A DNA stretch of 64,000 bases from Cryobacterium arcticum. GTDB lineage: Bacteria > Actinomycetota > Actinomycetes > Actinomycetales > Microbacteriaceae. Shown here in pieces: positions 8,319 to 17,712 of the stretch. The translations under genes were made by a program, and so were the position numbers. Where the stretch lies: positions 102,032 through 166,031 of the forward strand of contig NZ_QHLY01000013.1 in the NCBI RefSeq assembly GCF_003185895.1, read 5' to 3'. The notes beneath the pieces were generated by a model, which had not been told where the DNA came from, searched no databases, and saw nothing but the letters and a program-made list of their open reading frames with translations. The stretch's first letter is position 1; each line of letters starts with the position of its first letter.

Positions 8319-8357
8319 GAAGAAAGCCGCCTCCCGTCGGGGGAAGCGGCTTTCTTC
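8319..8357. terminator. Bidirectional terminator between NlpC/P60 gene and ppa
   Basis: GAAGAAAGCCGC (8319-8330) pairs perfectly with GCGGCTTTCTTC (8346-8357) around a 15 nt loop. The A/T-rich stem ends serve both convergent genes. Confidence 0.8.
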
Positions 8358-8376
8358 AGTTCACGAGGTCAGTGGA

Positions 8377-8868
8377 TCAGTGACCTTCGTCGACGAGCTT
8401 CTTCAGACCGTCACGCACGATCTGGTCGGCCTCAGCGGCGTCGCCCCAGCCCTCGGTCTTGACCCACTTGTTCGGCTCGAGGTCCTTGTAGTGCTCGAAG
8501 AAGTGCTCGATCTCCTTGCGGGTGTACTCCGGGATGTCGGTGACGTCCTGGATGTGGTCCCACCGCGGGTCGCCCGCCGGAACGGCGATGACCTTGGCGT
8601 CTGAGCCGCCGTCGTCGGTCATGTTGAACACGCCGACGGGGCGCACGGACACGCCGACGCCGGGGAAGAGCGGGAAGTCGAGCAGCACGAGCACGTCGAC
8701 GGGGTCGCCGTCGAGCCCGAGGGTGTTCTCGAAGAAGCCGTAGTCGGTGGGGTACACGAAGCTCGTGTACAGCACCCGGTCGAGGTAGACCCGACCGGTT
8801 TCGTGGTCCACCTCATACTTGTTGCGGCTACCGCGTGGGATTTCAATGACTGCGTCGTATTCGGCCAT
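8377..8868 (-). CDS. ppa: Inorganic pyrophosphatase (family I)
   Basis: The 163-residue protein matches soluble type I pyrophosphatase in length and motifs: [11 protein letters not shown] near the start, YPTDYGF, and the metal-binding [10 protein letters not shown] (Asp residues around 53-58). A later NKWV segment is also present. It hydrolyses pyrophosphate in the cytoplasm and drives biosynthetic reactions. It is divergent from tilS with 46 nt between the start codons. The same ppa/tilS-hpt-ftsH neighbourhood is common in actinobacteria. Confidence 0.97.
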   Translation of the reverse strand: MAEYDAVIEIPRGSRNKYEVDHETGRVYLDRVLYTSFVYPTDYGFFENTLGLDGDPVDVLVLLDFPLFPGVGVSVRPVGVFNMTDDGGSDAKVIAVPAGDPRWDHIQDVTDIPEYTRKEIEHFFEHYKDLEPNKWVKTEGWGDAAEADQIVRDGLKKLVDEGH

Positions 8869-8914
8869 GGCCTGATATCTCCCTTATGTCGAAGTCTGCG
8901 GATAACGTTACTGG

Positions 8915-9946
8915 ATGGAGTCCACCCGCCGCCCGCGACTGTCGCCGGCCATCGCCGACCTTCGCCGTGCCGTGCGGGGGCTGCTGCCCGATCACGGCCT
9001 GGTGCTCGTGGCCCTGAGCGGCGGTGCGGATTCGCTGGCGCTGGCGGCCGCGACGGCGTTCGAGGCGCCGCGGGCCGGACTCACCGCCGGGGCAGTGATC
9101 GTCGACCACGGCCTGCAGGCGGGGTCGGCCGGCGTCGCCCGCACCGCAGCCGACCAGGCCGTGGCCCTGGGCCTGCACCCGGTGCTGATCGAGACCGTGC
9201 GGGTGACGGATGCCGAGGGCGACGGCCCAGAGGCCGCCGCCCGCACCGCGCGCTACCGCGCCCTCGACGACGCCGCGGCCGCCACCGGAGCCGCGGCGAT
9301 CCTGCTCGGCCACACCCTCGACGACCAGGCCGAGACCGTGCTGCTGGGCCTGGCCCGCGGCTCCGGCGCGACGAGCCTGCAGGGCATGAACAGCACCTCG
9401 GGGCTCTATCGGCGGCCGCTGCTGGGCATCCGCCGCGCCCAAACCCGGCAGGCCTGCCTGGACGCCGGCCTCACCGCCTGGTCGGATCCGCAGAACTTCG
9501 ACCCCGGCTACGCCAGGGTGCGCGCCCGTGAACGGGTGCTACCGGTGCTGGAACGGGAGCTCGGCCCCGGCATCGCGCAGGCACTCGCCCGCACCGCAGA
9601 CACCCTGCGCGAAGACGCCGAGGTTCTCGACGCGATCGTGCTCGGCCTCGTCGACGGGATGCGGGTTCCGGCCGAATCCGGTGCCGCACTGTCGGCAGCC
9701 GCCCTGGCCGCGAATCCGGCGGCGGTGCTGCACCGGATCATCCGGCTGGTCGCGGCCGAGGAGTTCGGAGTGTCGCTCGAACGCAGCCATACCGTCGCGA
9801 TTGCGCGGCTCGTGATCGACTGGCACGGACAGAATGCGCTGGACCTGCCAGGCGTTAGAGTGGAACGGCAGGGGGGAACGCTCATTTTCTCAGCTCCTCG
9901 ACCCACCCACAGCAAAGGACTCTTCCTCTCCCATGGAACCTCGTGA
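8915..9946 (+). CDS. tilS: tRNA(Ile)-lysidine synthase
   Basis: The 343-residue protein carries the PP-loop SGGADS (35-40) of N-type ATP pyrophosphatases, followed by VDHGLQAGS and [15 protein letters not shown], both hallmark TilS stretches. It modifies the wobble cytidine of the AUA-reading tRNA-Ile to lysidine. It lacks the long C-terminal domain of the E. coli enzyme, as usual for actinobacterial TilS. It begins the run toward ftsH and overlaps hpt by 14 nt, so the two are co-transcribed. Confidence 0.95.
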   Translation: MESTRRPRLSPAIADLRRAVRGLLPDHGLVLVALSGGADSLALAAATAFEAPRAGLTAGAVIVDHGLQAGSAGVARTAADQAVALGLHPVLIETVRVTDAEGDGPEAAARTARYRALDDAAAATGAAAILLGHTLDDQAETVLLGLARGSGATSLQGMNSTSGLYRRPLLGIRRAQTRQACLDAGLTAWSDPQNFDPGYARVRARERVLPVLERELGPGIAQALARTADTLREDAEVLDAIVLGLVDGMRVPAESGAALSAAALAANPAAVLHRIIRLVAAEEFGVSLERSHTVAIARLVIDWHGQNALDLPGVRVERQGGTLIFSAPRPTHSKGLFLSHGTS

Positions 9947-10499
9947 CATTGACGGCGACCTCACTGAAATCCTGATCGAGGAAGCCGAGATCCGCTCTCG
10001 CCTGGCGGAGATGTCACGCCAGATCGAAGCCGACTACGCCGGCAAGGACCTCCTGCTGGTGGGCGTGCTCAAGGGCGCGGTCATGGTGATGGCCGACCTG
10101 GCCCGTGAACTCGTGCACCCGGTCACCATGGACTGGATGGCCGTCTCCTCATACGGCTCCGGCACGCAGTCCAGCGGCGTCGTGCGCATCCTCAAGGACC
10201 TCGACACCGACTTGCACGGGCGCCACGTGCTCATCGTCGAGGACATCATCGACTCCGGCCTCACCCTCTCCTGGCTGATGGCGAACCTCAAGTCCCGTGG
10301 TCCGGCGTCGCTGGAGATCTGCGCGCTGCTGCGCAAGCCCGACGCTGCCCGCGTCGAGATCGACGTGAAATACCTCGGCTTCGACATTCCGAACCAGTTC
10401 GTGGTCGGCTACGGTCTCGACTACGCCGAGAAGTACCGCAACCTGCGTTCGGTCGGCGTGCTGGCTCCGCACGTGTACTCCGGCGAGAACAACGCCTGA
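9933..10499 (+). CDS. hpt: Hypoxanthine phosphoribosyltransferase
   Basis: The 188-residue type I phosphoribosyltransferase has the PRPP-binding signature [14 protein letters not shown] (99-112), the flexible loop segment [12 protein letters not shown] (71-82) and the purine-recognition region [19 protein letters not shown]. It salvages hypoxanthine and guanine to IMP and GMP. The ATG at 9933 lies within the 3' end of tilS and is chosen by homology; the frame is open further upstream but overlaps tilS. The tilS-hpt-ftsH order is widely conserved. Confidence 0.96.
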   Translation: MEPRDIDGDLTEILIEEAEIRSRLAEMSRQIEADYAGKDLLLVGVLKGAVMVMADLARELVHPVTMDWMAVSSYGSGTQSSGVVRILKDLDTDLHGRHVLIVEDIIDSGLTLSWLMANLKSRGPASLEICALLRKPDAARVEIDVKYLGFDIPNQFVVGYGLDYAEKYRNLRSVGVLAPHVYSGENNA

Positions 10500-10589
10500 C
10501 ACCCCGTTCCATCCGTTCGACAACCCCAGTTCATCTTTGGGCGAACACTCGGTGTTCCCCCAGTACGAGAGCGGTAGCCTGTCACCACC

Positions 10590-12602
10590 ATGAACGTCAA
10601 GAAACTTCTGCGCGGGCCACTCCTCTGGATTCTCCTTGCGGTAATCGCTGTCTGGATCGGCTCCAGCCTGCTCACAATGTCGGGCTTCCGCGAGATCTCC
10701 ACCCAGCAGGGGTTGGATTTCCTGAAGGACGGCAAGGTCTCTGAGGCCAAGATCGTCGACGGCGAACAGCGGGTCGACCTCACCCTCACCAAGGCGGACT
10801 CGACCTACGGCGAGCAGGTGCAGTTCTATTACGTCGCTCCCCGCGGTGAAGAGGTCGTCAACGCGGTGACGAGCGCGGACCCGAAGGATGGCTTCACCGA
10901 CGAGGTGCCGCAGTCCAGCTGGTTCCTGTCGCTGCTCGGCATCCTGCTGCCCGTGCTCTTGATCGGTGCGTTCTTCTGGCTGATGCTCTCCGGCATGCAG
11001 GGCGGCGGCAACAAGGTCATGCAGTTCGGTAAGTCCAAGGCGAAGCTGGTTTCCAAGGAGACCCCGCAGGTGAGCTTCAGCGACGTCGCCGGCGCCGACG
11101 AGGCCATCGAGGAGCTGCAGGAGATCAAGGACTTCCTCAAGGAGCCCGCCAAGTTCCAGGCCGTCGGTGCTCGCATCCCGAAGGGCGTGCTGCTGTACGG
11201 CCCTCCCGGAACCGGTAAGACCCTCCTGGCCCGCGCCGTCGCCGGCGAGGCCGGCGTGCCGTTCTACTCCATTTCCGGTTCTGACTTCGTCGAGATGTTC
11301 GTCGGAGTCGGCGCCAGCCGCGTGCGCGACCTGTTCCAGCAGGCCAAGGAGAACTCCCCGGCCATCATCTTCGTCGACGAGATCGACGCCGTCGGCCGTC
11401 ACCGCGGCGCCGGCATGGGTGGCGGGCACGACGAGCGCGAGCAGACCCTCAACCAGCTCCTGGTGGAGATGGACGGCTTCGACGTCAAGACCAACGTGAT
11501 CCTGATCGCGGCCACCAACCGGCCCGATATCCTCGACCCCGCGCTGTTGCGCCCGGGCCGGTTCGACCGGCAGATCGGCGTTGACGCGCCCGACATGCTC
11601 GGCCGCAAGCGCATCCTGGAGGTGCACTCCAAGGGAAAGCCGATGGCCGCCGGCGTCGACCTCGAAGTGCTCGCCCGCAAGACTCCGGGCTTCACCGGTG
11701 CCGACCTGGCCAACGTGCTCAACGAGGCCGCCCTGCTCACCGCACGCTCCAACGCCCAGCTGATCGACAACCGCGCCCTCGATGAGGCTGTCGACCGGGT
11801 CATGGCCGGCCCGCAGCGCCGCACCCGGGTGATGCGCGACCAGGAGAAGCTCATCACCGCCTACCACGAGGGCGGCCACGCCCTGGTGGCCACGGCCATG
11901 CGCAACACCGACCCGGTCACCAAGATCACCATCCTGCCCCGCGGCCGCGCCCTCGGCTACACGATGGTGATGCCGCTCGAGGACCGTTACTCGGTCTCGC
12001 GCAACGAACTGCTCGACCAGCTGGCCTATGCTATGGGCGGCCGGGTTGCGGAAGAGATCATCTTCCACGACCCCACCACCGGTGCGTCCAACGACATCGA
12101 GAAGGCCACCGCGACGGCTCGCAAGATGGTCACCGAGTTCGGCATGTCGTCAGACGTCGGTCCGCTCAAGCTCGGCTCGGCCTCGGGCGAGATGATGTTC
12201 GGCCGCGACATGGGCCACCAGCGGGACTACTCCGAGCGGCTTGCCGAGCGCGTGGACACCGAGGTGCGCCAGCTGCTGGAGAACGCCCATGACGAGGCGT
12301 ACTCCGTGATCACCGCCAACCGCGCGATCCTGGACGACCTGGCTGCGAAACTGCTCGAACACGAGACCCTCGACCAGACCGCTCTGGTCGAGATCTTCGC
12401 GAACGTCGAGAAGCTGCCGCCACGCCCACAGTGGCTCTCTAGCGACAAGCGGCCCGTCTCCGATCTGCCGCCGATCGCCATGCCGGCCCCCAAGGCTCCG
12501 ATCGACGGCGGAGCCGTGGATGGTGGAGTCACCAGCGGCGGAGCGACCGAGGACAAGCCCAAGCGCGCGCCCGCACGCAACCCGCGCCCCGCAACCGCGT
12601 AA
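10590..12602 (+). CDS. ftsH: ATP-dependent zinc metalloprotease FtsH
   Basis: The 670-residue membrane protease has TM1 (about 8-28), an extracytoplasmic segment and TM2 (about 110-133). The AAA+ domain has Walker A GPPGTGKT (about 204-211) and Walker B IIFVDEID, with second-region-of-homology [20 protein letters not shown]. The protease domain has zinc motif HEGGH (426-430), Gly-Gly instead of the commoner Ala-Gly inside HExxH. The C-terminal tail is Pro/Ala/Gly-rich. It degrades misassembled membrane proteins and selected regulators. It precedes folE by 9 nt, in one long biosynthetic run. Confidence 0.97.
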   Translation: MNVKKLLRGPLLWILLAVIAVWIGSSLLTMSGFREISTQQGLDFLKDGKVSEAKIVDGEQRVDLTLTKADSTYGEQVQFYYVAPRGEEVVNAVTSADPKDGFTDEVPQSSWFLSLLGILLPVLLIGAFFWLMLSGMQGGGNKVMQFGKSKAKLVSKETPQVSFSDVAGADEAIEELQEIKDFLKEPAKFQAVGARIPKGVLLYGPPGTGKTLLARAVAGEAGVPFYSISGSDFVEMFVGVGASRVRDLFQQAKENSPAIIFVDEIDAVGRHRGAGMGGGHDEREQTLNQLLVEMDGFDVKTNVILIAATNRPDILDPALLRPGRFDRQIGVDAPDMLGRKRILEVHSKGKPMAAGVDLEVLARKTPGFTGADLANVLNEAALLTARSNAQLIDNRALDEAVDRVMAGPQRRTRVMRDQEKLITAYHEGGHALVATAMRNTDPVTKITILPRGRALGYTMVMPLEDRYSVSRNELLDQLAYAMGGRVAEEIIFHDPTTGASNDIEKATATARKMVTEFGMSSDVGPLKLGSASGEMMFGRDMGHQRDYSERLAERVDTEVRQLLENAHDEAYSVITANRAILDDLAAKLLEHETLDQTALVEIFANVEKLPPRPQWLSSDKRPVSDLPPIAMPAPKAPIDGGAVDGGVTSGGATEDKPKRAPARNPRPATA

Positions 12603-12611
12603 GCGGTTCTT

Positions 12612-13181
12612 GTGGCAGTCGACCAGCCTCGCATCGAAGCCGCCGTCGCCGAGATCCTCGCCGCCATCGGCGAGGATCCGGCCCGGCCCGGTCTGGGCTC
12701 GACCCCGCAACGGGTCGCTGCGGCGTATGCCGAGTTCTTCGCCGGCCTCGCCCAGGACCCGCTCGACCACCTGCGCGACCCCGTGCCGGTCGGAGACCGG
12801 ACCGGTGAACTCGTGCTGCTGCGCGACATCGAGTTCCGTTCCGTCTGCGAACACCACCTGCTGCCCTTCCTCGGCACCGCCCACCTGGCGTACCTGCCCG
12901 GCGACCACGTGGTCGGGCTCGGCAAGCTCGCCGCCGTGGTCGAGACCCTCGCCGCCAGGCCGCAGCTGCAGGAACGCCTCACCGAGGAGATCGCCGACGC
13001 GCTGCAAACCGGCCTCGCGCCGCGCGGCGTGCTGGTGGTGCTCGACGCCAGCCACGGCTGCGTCACCACCAGGGGACCGCGCCAGGTGCACAGCTCCACC
13101 GTCACCATGGCTAGCCGCGGCGAACTGGCCCTGCCCGTCGCCCGCTCCGAGATCATCGCCCTGATCGGCGGTTCCAAGTGA
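12612..13181 (+). CDS. folE: GTP cyclohydrolase I
   Basis: The 189-residue protein is full length for FolE type I. The zinc ligands Cys79, His82 (in SVCEHHLLPF) and Cys150 (in SHGCV) are present, and the TPQRVAAAY and GLGKLAAVVE segments match the family. It converts GTP to dihydroneopterin triphosphate, the first step of folate synthesis. It starts at GTG 9 nt after ftsH. The fol genes follow in pathway-related order, indicating an operon. Confidence 0.96.
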   Translation: MAVDQPRIEAAVAEILAAIGEDPARPGLGSTPQRVAAAYAEFFAGLAQDPLDHLRDPVPVGDRTGELVLLRDIEFRSVCEHHLLPFLGTAHLAYLPGDHVVGLGKLAAVVETLAARPQLQERLTEEIADALQTGLAPRGVLVVLDASHGCVTTRGPRQVHSSTVTMASRGELALPVARSEIIALIGGSK

Positions 13182-13194
13182 CCGGCGGCCGCGA

Positions 13195-14001
13195 GTGACC
13201 CTGGTCATGGGCGTGCTCAACGTGACGCCGGACTCGTTCAGCGATGGCGGACGCTGGGCCAGCACCGACACCGCGGTGCGGCACGCCATCGATCTCTGTG
13301 CCGAGGGCGCCGACCTCATCGACGTCGGCGGTGAATCCACCCGGCCGGGAGCCGAGCGAGTGAGCCCGGCGGCCGAACAAGACCGGGTGTTGCCCGTGCT
13401 CGAGGAGCTGCAGAAGCTCGGCATCCGCACCAGCATCGACACCCTCAACGCCGAGACCGCCAGCCTGTCCGCCGCGGCCGGCGCCGACATCATCAACGAC
13501 GTCTCCGGCGGCCTGGCCGACCCCGACATGGCCGCCGTCGTGGCGCGTACCGGACTCACCTACATCGCCATGCACTGGCGCGGCCACGCGCAGGCCATGG
13601 ATGCGCTGGCGACCTACGACGACGTTGTGGCCACCGTCGTGGCCGAGCTGACCGAGCGGGTCACGGCGCTCGTGGGCGCCGGGGTGCGGCGCGAGCGGAT
13701 CGTGCTCGACCCGGGCCTCGGTTTCAGCAAGGATGCCGAGCAGAACTGGCGGGTCTTCGCCCGGCTCGACGCTTTCACGCCCCTCGAACTGCGGGTTATG
13801 GTCGGCGTCTCCCGCAAACGATTCCTGGCCGGAGTCCTACCGGATTCCGCGAGCATCATCGACCGCGACCTGCCCACGGCGGTGCTCAGTGTGCTCGCCG
13901 CCCAGGCCGGGGTCTGGGCCGTTCGCGTGCACGACGTGGCCGGCACCCGAACCGCCCTGAACGTGCTGGACCGGGTCGATTCGGCCAGAATAGGGTCATG
14001 A
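13195..14001 (+). CDS. folP: Dihydropteroate synthase
   Basis: This 268-residue TIM-barrel protein has the N-terminal signature VMGVLNVTPDSFSDGG, the loop GGESTRPGA, and INDVSGG, plus a C-terminal RVHDVAGT. These bind pterin-pyrophosphate and p-aminobenzoate. It makes dihydropteroate and is the sulfonamide target. The start is GTG at 13195; the protein then begins MTLVMGVLNVT, as expected. Its stop overlaps the folB start (ATGA). Confidence 0.96.
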   Translation: MTLVMGVLNVTPDSFSDGGRWASTDTAVRHAIDLCAEGADLIDVGGESTRPGAERVSPAAEQDRVLPVLEELQKLGIRTSIDTLNAETASLSAAAGADIINDVSGGLADPDMAAVVARTGLTYIAMHWRGHAQAMDALATYDDVVATVVAELTERVTALVGAGVRRERIVLDPGLGFSKDAEQNWRVFARLDAFTPLELRVMVGVSRKRFLAGVLPDSASIIDRDLPTAVLSVLAAQAGVWAVRVHDVAGTRTALNVLDRVDSARIGS

Positions 14002-14387
14002 GCAGCGATTCGATCACCCTCACCGGCCTGCGGATCACCGCACACCACGGCGTTTTCGACTTCGAACGAGAGAACGGCCAGGAGTTCGTCATCGATGTGA
14101 CGGTCTGGCTCGATTTCCGGGCCGCGGCATCCGGCGACGACCTGGCCAGCACCATCCACTACGGCCAGCTCGCGGTCGAGGTGGCCGATGCCGTGCGGCG
14201 CGACCCGGTGGACCTGATCGAGACCCTGGCGGAACGCATCGCCGACGTGGTGCTCGCGCACGAGGCCGCCGAACGGGTGCGGGTGACGGTGCACAAGCCG
14301 CAGGCGCCGATCGAGATTCCATTCGCGGACGTCTCAGTGCAGATTGAGCGCTCACAGAGCGCACGAACCGAGGGGAGCAGATCATGA
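13998..14387 (+). CDS. folB: Dihydroneopterin aldolase
   Basis: The 129-residue protein matches FolB: ITLTGLRITAHHGVFDFERENGQ near the N-terminus carries the conserved GxHGVxxxE-type active site, and DLIETLAERIADVVL and VTVHKPQAPI occur later. It cleaves dihydroneopterin to 6-hydroxymethyl-dihydropterin and glycolaldehyde. Four-nucleotide overlaps with folP and folK indicate tight translational coupling. Confidence 0.95.
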   Translation: MSSDSITLTGLRITAHHGVFDFERENGQEFVIDVTVWLDFRAAASGDDLASTIHYGQLAVEVADAVRRDPVDLIETLAERIADVVLAHEAAERVRVTVHKPQAPIEIPFADVSVQIERSQSARTEGSRS

Positions 14388-14980
14388 CCGGATCAGGAAC
14401 GACGCCCGCGGGCGCGGTCACGGCCGTGATCGCGCTAGGCAGCAACCTCGGTGACCGGGAGGGAACCCTCGCGGCAGCCGTACGGGAACTCGCCGAACTC
14501 CCCGGTGTGCAGCTCACCGCGATCTCTCCGGTCTACGCCTCTGATGCCGTCAAGCCCGACGGAGTCGACCTGGACGCACCCGGCTACCTCAACCTCGTGG
14601 TCAGTGTGCTCTGGGCGGGTGACCCACACGCCCTGCTCGACGCGGTGCACGGCATCGAGAACGCGCACAGCCGGGTACGCGAGGAACGTTGGGGAGACCG
14701 CACGCTGGACATCGACCTGATCCTGGTCGATGACCTGCAGATCGACGACGAGACCCTCACCCTGCCGCACCCCAGGGCCGCCGAACGTGACTTCGTGCTC
14801 GCGCCCTGGTTCGACATCGATCCGGATGCCGAGATCCCCGGTCGCGGCCGGGTGCGGGAACTCCTGGCCGTGGCCGACCGCACCGCCAAGGCGCACCCGG
14901 TGACAGCGAGCACGGATCCGGCGCACACCGATGTCGCCCCGAAGGCCGGCCCATCCGTTGCGGACGGAAACCAGCCATGA
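14384..14980 (+). CDS. folK: 2-amino-4-hydroxy-6-hydroxymethyldihydropteridine pyrophosphokinase
   Basis: The 198-residue HPPK has IALGSNLGDREG near the start, ERWGDRTLDIDLIL with the Mg-binding aspartates, and LPHPRAAERDFVLAPW. It transfers pyrophosphate from ATP to 6-hydroxymethyl-dihydropterin for FolP. About 25 extra residues at the C-terminus are low-complexity and not part of the fold. It overlaps folB and the following DUF3180 gene by 4 nt each. Confidence 0.95.
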   Translation: MTGSGTTPAGAVTAVIALGSNLGDREGTLAAAVRELAELPGVQLTAISPVYASDAVKPDGVDLDAPGYLNLVVSVLWAGDPHALLDAVHGIENAHSRVREERWGDRTLDIDLILVDDLQIDDETLTLPHPRAAERDFVLAPWFDIDPDAEIPGRGRVRELLAVADRTAKAHPVTASTDPAHTDVAPKAGPSVADGNQP

Positions 14981-15468
14981 AGCGCACCACTCCCACCCCG
15001 CTGATCGCGCTGGGCCTGGTCGGCCTCGTCGTCGGCTTCCTGATGGAGCTGGCCTCGACCGCCTGGAGCGCGCCGATCTTCGTGCCGCCGATCACCCTGC
15101 CGCTGGCGTTGGTCCTGATCGCGATCATCCTCGTCGCCCTGGCATGGCCCATCCGGCAGGCCACCAGGGGCCGTGCCAGCCGCCGGGTGGACCCGTTCCG
15201 GGCGATGCGGATCGCGTTGCTGGCCAAGGCCTCCAGCCTGAGCGGCGCCGTGCTGCTCGGCGTGGGCCTGGGCATCATCGCCTTCATCCTCACCCGGTCG
15301 GTGGTACCGGCGGTAACATCGTTGTGGCTCGCAATCGGGATGGCGTTCGGCGCCGTGATCCTCTTGGCGGGTGGTCTTGTCGCGGAGCACTTCTGCACGC
15401 TGCCGCCGGATGACGACCACGACCATAACAACGGGGGACCGAACAATGGCGGAGCAATCAGTGCCTGA
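14977..15468 (+). CDS. DUF3180 family membrane protein
   Basis: The 163-residue protein has four hydrophobic segments (about 8-28, 36-58, 82-106, 112-136) and an Asp/His/Asn-rich cytoplasmic tail. Length, topology and position directly after folK match DUF3180, the Rv3605c family of actinobacteria. No function is established. Linkage to folate genes is conserved, but its role in the pathway is unknown. Confidence 0.85.
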   Translation: MKRTTPTPLIALGLVGLVVGFLMELASTAWSAPIFVPPITLPLALVLIAIILVALAWPIRQATRGRASRRVDPFRAMRIALLAKASSLSGAVLLGVGLGIIAFILTRSVVPAVTSLWLAIGMAFGAVILLAGGLVAEHFCTLPPDDDHDHNNGGPNNGGAISA

Positions 15469-16054
15469 CAATCTCGGCAACGACGCCGCAGCACCGCTCG
15501 TCCCCGACCCGGAGCACGGCTACGGCCCCGCTGCCACGGCCGACCCCGTCACCGACGTTCCGCCGGTCGGCGCCCGGCTCGACCTGCCGGAAGCCGGCGA
15601 ATGGAAGCGCGTCTCACCCAAGTACGTCATGGTCGAAATCGTCGGTACCGTCGTGTTCCTGGTCATCGTGTGCGCCGCCGCCGGCGCCCTCTGGCTGCTG
15701 CTGGACCAGACCTGGGCGGCGTGGGTGGGCGCGGCCATCGCCCTGGTCACTCTGATCTCGCTGGCGTTCGAGCCGCGACGGGTGCGCTCGATCGGCTACC
15801 AGCTGCGCGCGGACGACCTGCTCTTCCGCCGAGGCATCATGTACCAGCGGTTCGTGTCCGTGCCCTACGGCCGCATGCAACTCGTTGACATCACCCGCGG
15901 CCCGGTCGCGCGGGTGCTCGGCCTCGCCGACCTCAAATTCGTCACCGCCGCCGCCTCATCGGGCGTCGCCATTCCCGGGCTCGCCGAAGCCGACGCGGAT
16001 GCCCTCCGCGACCGTCTCGTCGAACTTGCCGAGAGCCGGCGGGCCGGGTTGTGA
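15446..16054 (+). CDS. Bacterial-PH-domain membrane protein (YdbS-like)
   Basis: The 202-residue protein has a Pro-rich cytoplasmic N-terminus, a pair of TM segments (about 61-82 and 88-106), and a bPH2 domain (DUF304). The domain includes RSIGYQLRADDLLFRRGIMYQRFVSVPYGRMQLVDI and ends in a GLAEADADALRDRL helix. The ATG at 15446 follows GGGGGA and lies inside the end of the DUF3180 gene. It overlaps its larger partner by 4 nt. YdbS/YdbT pairs are known in Bacillus, where they affect resistance to antimicrobial peptides; that role here is inference. Confidence 0.85.
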   Translation: MAEQSVPDNLGNDAAAPLVPDPEHGYGPAATADPVTDVPPVGARLDLPEAGEWKRVSPKYVMVEIVGTVVFLVIVCAAAGALWLLLDQTWAAWVGAAIALVTLISLAFEPRRVRSIGYQLRADDLLFRRGIMYQRFVSVPYGRMQLVDITRGPVARVLGLADLKFVTAAASSGVAIPGLAEADADALRDRLVELAESRRAGL

Positions 16055-17712
16055 CCTCCCTCGCCGACGGGGACTGGCACCGCCTGCACCCCGCGAGCCC
16101 GCTGCTGCGCGGCGGTATCTTCGTCTTCGCCCTCCTCGGCTTCGTCATCGCCAACCTGCGCGAGCGCTTCGTCGACCTGGTCTTCGGCATCCCCCGCGAA
16201 TCCGGTGACCCGCTCGACGCGATCTACGAGGGCGGAGCAGTGGGCTGGGCCCTGCTCATCGTCGCGGGCGTCCTGCTCGTCATCATCGTCGCCTTCAGCC
16301 TGTCCTGGCGGATGCATACCTTCCGGGTCACCGATGAATCCGTCGAGGTGCGCAGCGGCATCCTCTTCCGCAGCCACCGACAGGCCAGGCTCGACCGCAT
16401 CCAGGGCGTCAACATCGTGCGCCCGCTCATTCCCCGGTTGTTCGGCGCAGCCAAGCTCGAAGTGAGCGTGGCCGGTCAGGACGCCAACGTGCAGCTCGCC
16501 TATCTTGGATCCGCTCTGGCCGACGGCTTGCGCCGGGACATCCTGCGGCTGGCGTCCGGCGCGAGGCAACCCCGCGCCGCGGTGCCGGGCCCCATCGACC
16601 CCGGTCAGCTCCTGCCCGCCCCCGAGACCGACCCTCCCGGCGTCGGCCAGCCCGGCGACCTCGTCGCACCGGCCGGGAACCGCCGCCACGCGCTCAACGA
16701 TTACGCCAGTGCCAGGGTGGGCGAATTCCTCGCTCCCGAACTCGACCCTGACGCTGCCCCGCCGGAGTCCGTCGTGCGCATCCCGGTGCTGCGGCTGATC
16801 GGTTCGATAGTCTTCAGCGGCTTCACCGTGTTCGTCCTGGTCGGCATCGGTGCCATCATCACCAGCGTCATCGTCGGCGGCAGCGAATGGCTGCTGATCG
16901 CGATCTTCCCCGGCCTGATCGCCAGCGTCGGCTACTACGTCTCCCGATTCACCAAATCGCTCCGGTACAGCATCGCCGGCACCCCGGACGGCGTGCGCGT
17001 GGGCTTCGGCCTGCTGACCACGAGCAACGAAACCCTGCCGCCCGGCCGCATCCACGCCATCGGTGTGACCCAGCCGTTGGCCTGGCGGCCGTTCGGGTGG
17101 TGGCAGATCAGCATCAACAAGGCCGGCCACTCCACCAACGACGGCGCGGCGGGCCAAGCGGCCACGACAGTGTTGCCGGTCGGGTCCCTCACCGACGTGG
17201 GCAAGGTGCTCGAGCTGATCCTGCCCGGTTTCGCCATCGACGAGCAACGGGCCCTGGTCATCCGCGGCCTCACCTCCCGGGGCGGAAACGACGGCTTCGC
17301 CAACGCACCCCGTCGCGCCGCGTGGCTGCGCCCGTTCTCCTGGCGCCGCACCGGCTACACCGTGACAGCGGGTGCCGCGCTGCTGCGCCGCGGGGTGCTC
17401 TCCCGCGAACTCGTGCTGGTGCCGCTGGCGCGGCTGCAGAGCGTCGGCATCGACCAGGGACCCGTCCGCCGCCGGCTGCGGCTCGCCTCCGCCCGGCTGC
17501 ACACCGTGACCGGACCGGTCAGCGCCTCCCTCGGCGTGATCGACGTCGACGAGGCCGTGCGCATGTTCGAAGCGATCTCCGCCGGGGCTGTCGCCTCGGC
17601 CGACTCGGACACCAGCCACCACTGGAGCCTCGTACCCGCCGTGACGGCGACTGTCGCACCGGCTCCCGGCAGCACGGCTGCTCCGGCCGCGGCCACCGAG
17701 GTGACCTCATGA
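16051..17712 (+). CDS. Large bacterial-PH-domain membrane protein (YdbT-like)
   Basis: The 553-residue protein has paired TM segments near residues 24-42 and 66-88 and again near 247-300, each followed by bPH2 (DUF304) modules. Module signatures include FRVTDESVEVRSGILFRSHRQARLDRIQG, then a second near SIAGTPDGVRVGFGLL and a third near YTVTAGAALLRRGVLSRELVLVPLARLQS. Three modules in one chain is the YdbT layout. It overlaps the YdbS-like gene before it and the DUF2520 gene after it. Function is unknown; membrane stress or envelope homeostasis is possible. Confidence 0.85.
   Translation: MTSLADGDWHRLHPASPLLRGGIFVFALLGFVIANLRERFVDLVFGIPRESGDPLDAIYEGGAVGWALLIVAGVLLVIIVAFSLSWRMHTFRVTDESVEVRSGILFRSHRQARLDRIQGVNIVRPLIPRLFGAAKLEVSVAGQDANVQLAYLGSALADGLRRDILRLASGARQPRAAVPGPIDPGQLLPAPETDPPGVGQPGDLVAPAGNRRHALNDYASARVGEFLAPELDPDAAPPESVVRIPVLRLIGSIVFSGFTVFVLVGIGAIITSVIVGGSEWLLIAIFPGLIASVGYYVSRFTKSLRYSIAGTPDGVRVGFGLLTTSNETLPPGRIHAIGVTQPLAWRPFGWWQISINKAGHSTNDGAAGQAATTVLPVGSLTDVGKVLELILPGFAIDEQRALVIRGLTSRGGNDGFANAPRRAAWLRPFSWRRTGYTVTAGAALLRRGVLSRELVLVPLARLQSVGIDQGPVRRRLRLASARLHTVTGPVSASLGVIDVDEAVRMFEAISAGAVASADSDTSHHWSLVPAVTATVAPAPGSTAAPAAATEVTS

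Noticed and set aside
10149..12068. A 639-codon open frame antisense to ftsH and hpt
   Set aside because: It lies over two certain genes and has the repetitive Gly/Val/Asp/Glu composition typical of antisense shadows.
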